NCBI GenBank assembly: GCA_040389305.1
Contig: JAZKAD010000081.1
Location: 1 to 7,496, forward strand
Source of the DNA: JAZKAD01 sp040389305
GTDB lineage: Bacteria; Pseudomonadota; Alphaproteobacteria; Rickettsiales; Rickettsiaceae
Length of the DNA stretch: 7,496 nucleotides
Direction of reading: 5' to 3'
The notes below the pieces were generated by a model. It saw only the letters and a list, made by a program, of their open reading frames with translations. It had not been told where the DNA came from and did not search any database. This document shows, in pieces, positions 1 to 5,884 of the stretch. Within the stretch, counting starts at the first letter, position 1. Each line of letters opens with the position of its first letter. Position numbers and translations under genes: made by a program.

Positions 1-1580
1 TTGTACTTTGTAACCACTATAGCAATATTTGGCAGCTCAGCATCTTTCATACCGGCACGTACTTGCAAAGCTCCACCACAAATCTTTGTCATTTCTTCCG
101 CAAACTCCTGACCCTTTGCACCACCATTAATTTTTGAGTGAGGTATAAGAAACATCAGTTTGCCTTCTGAGACTGTATTTAAAATATGCTGCTGGATAAG
201 AAAGTTTTTGAGTCGGGTGAAGTGCCCTCCGGTATCCATCGAGCCTGGCCAATCAATAAACACCCCTAATCCCGGAATATCAATCGCCCTAACATCAACC
301 GTAGCAGAAGCGTTGGTATGACCAATAAAAATTGGATCATCTACTCCAGAATTATCAAGTATATGCCCTGACTTATGACGTTTAACCATGAGATTATCAT
401 GCCTCATGTAGCTTATGAATGTACTTTTGCCAACTTGAGTATGACCAGCGCAAAAAATATATACTTTATCCTGTCGCAAAGAGTCTTTGCCACTAGCCAA
501 TTTTTGCTCTGATTTGTTTATTATTTCTCTGACTAAACCTAAGGCATCATTCATTAGTACAATATCCATATCTTTACCATCAAATATGATCTCGTGCGCC
601 GCCTTCAATCTATCTAAATCCACTTTCTCCTTATCTAAATCTAATTTTGCCTCATAAAATTTCTTGTGTTTTAGCTGTAATTTTTCATCTACCAGCGGCT
701 TATGACTTTGTAGCGGCTTAATTTCTTTTGTTCGCACAAGTATTTTTTGTACAGTCTCATCTATCATATCGCCACCACGCATCGTATGAAATTTAGGGGC
801 GTCATACTCTTTTTTTTCTGGCGCGCTGCTGCTAGCAGCAGCGCTTGCAGATGAACCGCAATCATCTTTATCATCAAAATCTGATGCATCATCAGGTACT
901 TGTATAAAACCCTCGCTTGGATGCATAATCGATGCATGTACCTTTCTGGTACTCTGAGCTTCTGATGAATCGGGAAGTAGTTTCCAAAGGTCTTTCCTAC
1001 TGAGATTAGCAGTATTTGCTGCGCATCCAAGAGCCCACAGATTCTCAACTGTGAATGGTCCGCCATCATTTTCATTGAGCTGTTGCCTATAAGCAATATC
1101 TATAAAGCTAACATCTTGCTCACACATGCTAGTTAAGCGTTTTATTAACGTCACGACGTCTATTATGTAATCTAGTGGCTTACCAGTGGGGTCGTTATAT
1201 ATTACCTGAATACGACAACCGGGATCTCTCTTTATAACCATGCCAGTCCAATGGTTATCAGTTGTATGTATTGGAATTATTAATGACCTACCTGATGAAT
1301 CTATGACATTTGCAGATGAACTTATGAGCTTCATAATTGCAGGCGCTATATTTGCTTCGAACACAACGCTGCGCTCAACTACAGTGGCAGGAGAAATCGT
1401 AGCAAATAGATGACCACCCGGTGAAAATTTTTGCGTCAGAAGTTGACGTACTTGGTCATATGTGTACAAATTCCGAGAGGTTATTAGGTTAGACACGCGT
1501 CCATAATCCCTATAACCAGCCAATTCAATCTTATCAAATGTAATACCAAAAGCTTTAGCCATATCTATACAACCTGACAT
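1..1580 (-). CDS. Ulp1/CE-clan protease-like (catalytic Cys replaced) and P-loop GTPase fusion protein, C-terminus outside window
   Basis: The frame is open from ATG 1580 to the window edge (526 full codons), and an in-frame TAA directly precedes that ATG. A second ATG at 1562 (residue 7) is a possible start; neither has a strong ribosome binding site. Residues about 95-185 resemble Ulp1-type (C48/CE clan) ubiquitin or SUMO-like proteases: His110-Trp111 in HTTDNHW, Asp130 in YNDPTG, and Q167-LNENDGGPFTVEN. In active members the last motif reads QxNxxDCG, so position 173 should be the nucleophilic Cys; here it is Gly (codon GGC). Residues 230-254 form an acidic, Ala/Ser-rich linker, and about 300-345 are charged and probably coiled coil. 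The GTPase part has Walker A GHTQVGKST (379-387), DIPG (434-437) and DWPGSMDTGG (443-452), which resembles the DSPGFxDxRG switch II motif of some septin/AIG1-like P-loop proteins. VVTKY (522-526) sits where the base-specificity TKxD motif would be. Probably a host-directed effector, by inference. The fold calls are firmer than any function. Confidence 0.8.
   Translation of the reverse strand, partial: MSGCIDMAKAFGITFDKIELAGYRDYGRVSNLITSRNLYTYDQVRQLLTQKFSPGGHLFATISPATVVERSVVFEANIAPAIMKLISSSANVIDSSGRSLIIPIHTTDNHWTGMVIKRDPGCRIQVIYNDPTGKPLDYIIDVVTLIKRLTSMCEQDVSFIDIAYRQQLNENDGGPFTVENLWALGCAANTANLSRKDLWKLLPDSSEAQSTRKVHASIMHPSEGFIQVPDDASDFDDKDDCGSSASAAASSSAPEKKEYDAPKFHTMRGGDMIDETVQKILVRTKEIKPLQSHKPLVDEKLQLKHKKFYEAKLDLDKEKVDLDRLKAAHEIIFDGKDMDIVLMNDALGLVREIINKSEQKLASGKDSLRQDKVYIFCAGHTQVGKSTFISYMRHDNLMVKRHKSGHILDNSGVDDPIFIGHTNASATVDVRAIDIPGLGVFIDWPGSMDTGGHFTRLKNFLIQQHILNTVSEGKLMFLIPHSKINGGAKGQEFAEEMTKICGGALQVRAGMKDAELPNIAIVVTKY
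823..844. repeat. 22-bp perfect palindrome inside the Ala/Ser linker codons
   Basis: The 11-bp arm GCGCTGCTGCT is followed immediately by its exact reverse complement. It lies within the linker between the protease-like domain and the coiled coil, encoding Ala and Ser codons. It is far richer in G+C than its surroundings. It may be a by-product of alternating GCT/AGC codons or a small expanded repeat; no regulatory role is evident. Confidence 0.6.
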
Positions 1581-1601
1581 TTATTAATTAAGTTTGTGCA
1601 G

Positions 1602-1647
1602 GTTATCATAATGAAAATACAGATGCAAATAAAAATTGTATGATAAC
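1602..1647. repeat. 9-bp perfect inverted repeat, possible operator or 5' leader hairpin
   Basis: GTTATCATA at 1602-1610 pairs perfectly with TATGATAAC at 1639-1647, with 28 bp between the arms. The outer arm begins about 6 bp downstream of a TATAAT box (1654-1659) for the gene starting at 1580, so the repeat lies around the predicted transcription start and in the leader. A repressor binding half-sites or a leader stem-loop are both possible. The long spacing and AT-rich composition also allow chance. Confidence 0.35.
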
Positions 1648-1653
1648 TAAATA

Positions 1654-1681
1654 ATTATACCTAGGGTTTATAGTGGGTCAC
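1654..1681 (-). promoter_or_regulatory. Predicted sigma70-type promoter for the protease-like/GTPase gene
   Basis: On the minus strand the -35 candidate GTGACC (1681-1676, four of six bases matching TTGACA) is followed by a 16-bp spacer and a perfect -10 TATAAT (1659-1654). It predicts a start near 1647 and a leader of about 65 nt before ATG 1580. It lies downstream of the putative termination zone of the preceding gene, so the GTPase gene may be transcribed separately. Perfect -10 boxes occur by chance in AT-rich DNA, which limits confidence. Confidence 0.45.
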
Positions 1682-1760
1682 GAAGAGTAAATAAGCTAGA
1701 GATTGAAGGAGCTGCCAATGTGGTAATTTATATCTAATCTTCATGTCAACATCTTATTTA

Positions 1761-1816
1761 TCCATAATGTTTGTTATGGAAAGTAGAGGGTTGGGAAGGG
1801 CGGAGTTATGGGGGTT
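1761..1816 (-). terminator. Candidate transcription end: C-rich, G-poor stretch followed by a short hairpin
   Basis: Directly after the stop codon of the 692-residue gene, the minus-strand transcript is strikingly C-rich and G-poor over about 30 nt (1814-1785, with only one G). It then holds a perfect 7-bp stem, TCCATAA-CAAACA-TTATGGA (1780-1761). There is no U-tract after the stem, so this is not a canonical intrinsic terminator. A C-rich, G-poor stretch is the classic feature of a Rho utilisation site, so Rho-dependent termination is the better guess. Confidence 0.4.
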
Positions 1817-3895
1817 TTATGGAAAGTCACTGACTGTTGTGGCAGCCGATTGAGTGCCTAGTTCCACAACGCCCTCTTCATAGTCATCAGCAGTAGAGGT
1901 GTGCCACGCGATTGCACCACCAGCGGCGGCAGCACCGGCTTCTTGTGAATCCTCATCACTATTTTCATGCTGCAGATGCCTAAATTTTATTTGGTCTAAA
2001 ATACTAATAATTGGGCTAAGCGTTTGTATAACACTCTCCATTTCTTCGTATTTTCCCCACGACAATCGCTCTTTTTCTGAAAGAGTAGAATACATATCTT
2101 CAAATGCATACACGTATCCTGATTCATCATCTTCGTCATATTGAGCACCTATCGATGATAATTCTAATATTTTAGGATACTTTTCCTCAATAGCGCTTGC
2201 AGCACGACACAATGTTTTATAGAGAGAGTCTATTTTCAGTTTATGACCCATCTTCAATAAATAAGAACTATCGTGTTGATGAGATACAAGAACGTCTAGC
2301 GCTTTTGGCAATATAGCATACTTGGTGTGCTTGCTAATTAATTCACTAATATATTTATAGTTAGGTTGGTTGCTACGCTCTAGCGCGCCAGAATTCTCCA
2401 AGCTTGCGTAAAGCTCTTGTTTTTCCGGGTCAATTTCTATTTTATCAAGGATAAAGCCTACATACTCTGCAAGACTAGTTTCGTAACAACCCCATGCATA
2501 CAATGGCTTGCATTTTTTTGCGATTGGGAGAATTTCATAAAACAGCTCTTGGAGATTTTCTATTAAATCTCCGCCTTCTAGCAACTCAACATCAATATCA
2601 ATAACTTTGTTAGGATTTGCGGCACTCGCATCAAGCTCCCTTCGGCTCCTGACTGGAATATTTGCCACATCACACATTTCTTCATCTAATAAATCAATAT
2701 ATTCTTCCAATATCAGCATTATATTCAGGGAGAAAGAGTCTAATTGTTCTACAGTAAAACTAACTTCATTAGCTTTATTATGCTTTTGAATACTTGCGAT
2801 TAATTTACCTCTGAAAACATCGCTCTCGCTATTAATTTGACGGATAAATGCTTCAAAATCACGACCGAGCTCCCTTTTGATAAGGTCATGTATGCTCTTG
2901 TTATAATGATTGAATTCTGTTTTGTCTTTACTTCCACTAATGAAACATGAATTTGATTGCAGGGCATCCAAACTCGGATGTATACCCTGGAGCGGATGGT
3001 AATCCTGTTGATTGACTTTACTTTTACTTAGAAAATAGGAACAATTTAGCGATAACTCAACATCGCGATCTATAGTAAAGGATTTTTCTCTGGTGGAAGC
3101 CTCCATCAAGCAGGATTGCAGCCTATTAACAAATTTACTATTGGCGTCTAGTAATCCGTCAATACCATTAGCGCAATGATTACATATTTCCCTAGTAGAA
3201 TGAATGTTAAATATTATTTCGTTTATTACAAAGCTCTTGCCCATATCTCGTGATAATTGATCTACTATCATACTAATAACAGTAGAACTAGTAATAAACA
3301 TCAACAGAGCATTCTCAGAATGCTTGAAATGATTATCAAATTGCCTTTTATAATTACTCTCAGTTTGCACCTGAAAGTTTACATCGTCTATACCGCTATT
3401 TAATTTATGAAACCTTGAAAGTGCACTGTCATCGTATTGATATGTCTCTAGAGATTTTTTTCCAACGTTTATCTCGCCTTCTTTTACACCATGATCACCT
3501 TCCGCATGATATTCTACAGCTTTTATTACTTCGTGGATTCCTTCTTTGTAGTCAAATTCTTTTTCTCCCTCATAAATTCCTTCCTCTAATGAAAAAATTA
3601 ATTTAGACGGCACTCTAATCGGTATCTTTATAGTTTTTTGTACACCTATAACTGAATCTGATACTACGAATAGTATGTCAGCAAAAACAATGTTACTTTT
3701 ATGAAACCCCTGTGAATTTTTGTATGATTTTGGCAAAATACTATTGATTTTGGCGCTATACTCATAGCCCGCCGTAGTCAAACCACTTAATGACGCCCCA
3801 AAAACGCCGCGCTCCTGAACTTGTTCAAGTGTTAGGTGGTGACTTGGCTGATTTGAGGTATATCTTTTAGCTACGAAGGAGTTGATAGATTTCAT
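1817..3895 (-). CDS. Divergent deaminase-fold protein candidate, 692 residues
   Basis: The start at ATG 3895 is well bounded, because an in-frame TAA directly precedes it; no Shine-Dalgarno sequence is visible. Residues 192-194 are HSE within a predicted helix (HSENALLMF), and residues 238-241 are CNHC after a predicted strand (EIIFNIHSTREICNHC). This is the order and context of zinc-dependent nucleotide or nucleic-acid deaminases: His plus Glu, then a strand leading into CxxC. The expected ligands are His192, Cys238 and Cys241, with Glu194 as proton shuttle. Ser replaces the usual Ala in HAE, Ile replaces the usual Pro before the first Cys, and the gap between motifs (44 residues) is long. 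Residues about 105-150 are Glu/Lys/Gly-rich. The region from about 330 to 640 is mostly helical with no recognised domain, and the tail is Ala/Gly-rich then acidic. No signal peptide or membrane segment is visible. The gene lies 59 bp after the other deaminase-type gene, probably in one transcript. Function is unproven; a chance HxE/CxxC match cannot be excluded. Confidence 0.6.
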   Translation of the reverse strand: MKSINSFVAKRYTSNQPSHHLTLEQVQERGVFGASLSGLTTAGYEYSAKINSILPKSYKNSQGFHKSNIVFADILFVVSDSVIGVQKTIKIPIRVPSKLIFSLEEGIYEGEKEFDYKEGIHEVIKAVEYHAEGDHGVKEGEINVGKKSLETYQYDDSALSRFHKLNSGIDDVNFQVQTESNYKRQFDNHFKHSENALLMFITSSTVISMIVDQLSRDMGKSFVINEIIFNIHSTREICNHCANGIDGLLDANSKFVNRLQSCLMEASTREKSFTIDRDVELSLNCSYFLSKSKVNQQDYHPLQGIHPSLDALQSNSCFISGSKDKTEFNHYNKSIHDLIKRELGRDFEAFIRQINSESDVFRGKLIASIQKHNKANEVSFTVEQLDSFSLNIMLILEEYIDLLDEEMCDVANIPVRSRRELDASAANPNKVIDIDVELLEGGDLIENLQELFYEILPIAKKCKPLYAWGCYETSLAEYVGFILDKIEIDPEKQELYASLENSGALERSNQPNYKYISELISKHTKYAILPKALDVLVSHQHDSSYLLKMGHKLKIDSLYKTLCRAASAIEEKYPKILELSSIGAQYDEDDESGYVYAFEDMYSTLSEKERLSWGKYEEMESVIQTLSPIISILDQIKFRHLQHENSDEDSQEAGAAAAGGAIAWHTSTADDYEEGVVELGTQSAATTVSDFP

Positions 3896-3954
3896 TTATT
3901 CTACAAATTTAAATATAAATACGTTACTGATTAGTAGTGTTACTCTAAATGACA
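3896..3954. other. 59-bp intergenic spacer between the two deaminase-type genes
   Basis: This short AT-rich gap has no convincing terminator, no clear promoter and no Shine-Dalgarno sequence before ATG 3895. It fits co-transcription of the two flanking minus-strand genes. The hexamer GTTACT occurs twice, 18 bp apart (3922-3927 and 3940-3945 approximately), with no evident role. Confidence 0.5.
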
Positions 3955-5736
3955 TCAAGAAAATCCTGCCGCTGCAGATGACCCATCCCCAGCAAATACT
4001 ACTTGATAATTTCCATCATTACACAGAGATTCAAGACTACTCTGCTCTTGCGCTTCTGCGGAAGCGGCTGGCAGCTGCGATGGTAAAATATCATCCACTT
4101 CCACTTCATCATCTGATTCTTTGGCTAATGGTGATGCTTGACTCCATAACCTTGGAGCTTGCACTCCTATTTTTTGAAGTACTACATCAGACAAAGCTGC
4201 TATTGATTGTATAATTTCTAGAGCATTTTTTTGCTGAACTTGTTCTAGTATTTGATACTTCGCGTACAACTCCACTCCTAAAATAAGCTTTAAAAAATCA
4301 GGTTTTATTTGTTGAAAATCCTGCAGCGCTAAATTTAATGCTGGATAAGCTCTGCCATGAGTTCCGGAAACGTTTTCTATGTTCAGGACATCCATAATAA
4401 GCTTGCAGTGAGAGCAGCAAAGGAGTGCTGTAGCTATATAACTCGGGATCTTATCTCTTGTCATATAGTCATGCAATATTCTTAGTTCGGCATGAACATT
4501 ATCGGGCAAAGTATCTATCGCTCTTACGGCGCCTTCTAGAACACCTCCGCCGTGCTGCATGAGCCACTTTGAAAATTGCGTCTCTTGGTTGGTTTCTTGC
4601 GCAACAAACGCCTCTAGTTTTAGCACATCAATAAAATATCGCTCTGCCTTATGTAAAAAGCTTTCTATGCCATCTACTTTACCAATCTGGTCTTTAATAT
4701 AATCTGGAATCCTTATAGTGCCACTCTGCATTTTAGCTACGACTTGGGCAATCCAGCTCTGAACCATTACGGGTTGGCCTCGCATTTCTAGATGGTTAGC
4801 CCTGTATGCACTAAAATCCCCATGTAAGTCCGCGACCATATTATCAAACTGTTCTTTTGGAGAACCAACGTATTGTTGCGGAAATGGCTGATATCCTTTG
4901 GCTTTATACCAAGTTGCAGCCTCCCAGTTGAGGCTATCTCGTAACAGGCATTGCTGTGAATCTTCAAGAGCTTTAATGGCTAGTGCTCTTTGGGGATGAT
5001 CTTCTGGCAATTGCATCACCATACAGGTCTTAGTCATATGCTCAATTAAGTGCTCAGCCCTCCTTTGTAAGGCATTGTATGATATGTCTCGAAGCAGCCC
5101 GGGTATCTCTACATTTTTATTAGACTGTAGATCTGTTTTCATTTGATTATATTCATCTGATGACATAAGCATTGTCTTGTTCAGATCTATAGATAAATCT
5201 ACGTTCATATTCTGTACAAAAGGTATCATGTGTTGTAGTGGAGTGAGCTCAATTTTTATTGTTGGTTCTTGCCCATGCGCTAATTTTAAGCCTTCAAATT
5301 TACTCGATTTTGTCCAGAAATAAGTCAAATAAGTATTATGCATAAAGCGCACAGGGGCTGAATTGTTATAAGATAAATCTATTCCTGTATAAATTTTATA
5401 CTGATTAGATGTCAATGGGTCTGATTCAATATTAGAAAAAACTTTGTATTTGATTCTGTCTTGGGTATGACCTATGCGATTTGTTGCTATCTGCATTTGC
5501 CTGCCATCAAATGCGGCGGCTGCCATTGTCTCATCTCCAACTAGTAACCTTGCCATTGCGTCTAGTCTGCGATCAAATTCCGGTCGCTGATTTGTAGCAT
5601 TTGCCGGACTCGCTTCTGCTAGTCTATGGTAAAAATCCTTGGCAAACTCTGCTAATGGGTGAGCGGGGTTTATGTCTTGTGTATTAGGGCTTTTAAACAG
5701 AGCCGCAAGCTGCTTACCAGTCATAGATTTTGGCAT
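3955..5736 (-). CDS. Zinc-dependent deaminase-domain protein (HAE / CCxxC / GTHG type), 593 residues
   Basis: ATG 5736 is preceded by an in-frame TAG nine bases upstream and by a weak ribosome binding sequence, AGGT, about 8 bases away. Residues 415-417 are HAE, 440-444 are CCSHC and 458-461 are GTHG followed by a Tyr. This matches the nucleic-acid/nucleotide deaminase superfamily, particularly toxin-like members with a conserved G[TS]HG motif after the zinc site, such as those typified by Orientia OTT_1508 and fungal relatives (family comparison from memory). His415, Cys441 and Cys444 should bind zinc, and Glu417 should act as proton shuttle in hydrolytic deamination of a base. The substrate cannot be told from sequence. 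Residues 71-87, AFDGRQMQIATNR and flanks, look like the beta-hairpin that opens the fold, which would imply an insertion of about 320 residues before HAE. Residues 480-525 are helical. The tail is acidic (ESDDEVEVDD) then Ala/Ser-rich. No secretion signal or membrane segment is visible. Likely an effector or toxin, by inference. Confidence 0.8.
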   Translation of the reverse strand: MPKSMTGKQLAALFKSPNTQDINPAHPLAEFAKDFYHRLAEASPANATNQRPEFDRRLDAMARLLVGDETMAAAAFDGRQMQIATNRIGHTQDRIKYKVFSNIESDPLTSNQYKIYTGIDLSYNNSAPVRFMHNTYLTYFWTKSSKFEGLKLAHGQEPTIKIELTPLQHMIPFVQNMNVDLSIDLNKTMLMSSDEYNQMKTDLQSNKNVEIPGLLRDISYNALQRRAEHLIEHMTKTCMVMQLPEDHPQRALAIKALEDSQQCLLRDSLNWEAATWYKAKGYQPFPQQYVGSPKEQFDNMVADLHGDFSAYRANHLEMRGQPVMVQSWIAQVVAKMQSGTIRIPDYIKDQIGKVDGIESFLHKAERYFIDVLKLEAFVAQETNQETQFSKWLMQHGGGVLEGAVRAIDTLPDNVHAELRILHDYMTRDKIPSYIATALLCCSHCKLIMDVLNIENVSGTHGRAYPALNLALQDFQQIKPDFLKLILGVELYAKYQILEQVQQKNALEIIQSIAALSDVVLQKIGVQAPRLWSQASPLAKESDDEVEVDDILPSQLPAASAEAQEQSSLESLCNDGNYQVVFAGDGSSAAAGFS

Positions 5737-5884
5737 TAAGTTTACCTATATAAGATCAATATAACTAGGGTAGTTTCGCACATCCCCTCAAAAATGTAAA
5801 ATCTGAACAACACTAATCTAAAACAGCGATAGCGACCCAAAATCAAGGGAGTAAACCGGTCGTTTTGGTGAACAATTAATAATA
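5737..5884. other. 148-bp intergenic region between the TPR gene and the first deaminase gene
   Basis: The gap separates the stop of the TPR gene (TAG at 5887-5885) from ATG 5736. It contains a few weak dyads, for example CGACC with GGTCG about 20 bases apart, but no hairpin with a U-tract and no well-matched -35/-10 pair. TAGTTATATT about 30 bases upstream of the ATG is at best a poor -10. Whether the downstream gene has its own promoter cannot be decided from the sequence. Confidence 0.4.

Noticed and set aside
764..1096. 110-residue minus-strand frame overlapping the protease-like/GTPase gene
   Set aside because: It lies out of frame inside a continuous open frame whose translation shows recognisable motifs on both sides; its own translation has no recognisable features.
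1899..2144. 81-residue plus-strand frame with a hydrophobic stretch
   Set aside because: Its Ala/Pro/Ser-rich start mirrors the low-complexity Ala/Gly codons on the opposite strand; no ribosome binding site or other support.
3922..3945. Two copies of GTTACT in the 59-bp spacer as a binding site
   Set aside because: Six-base direct repeats in AT-rich DNA are expected by chance and no promoter accompanies them.
3882..4214. 110-residue plus-strand frame antisense to the end of the 593-residue gene
   Set aside because: It is antisense to coding sequence and to the short spacer, with Leu/His-rich composition typical of a reverse-strand shadow.
1817..5736. Toxin-antitoxin or toxin-immunity pair for the two deaminase-type genes
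   Set aside because: Both proteins are large and each carries its own catalytic-type motif; no small immunity-like gene lies next to either.
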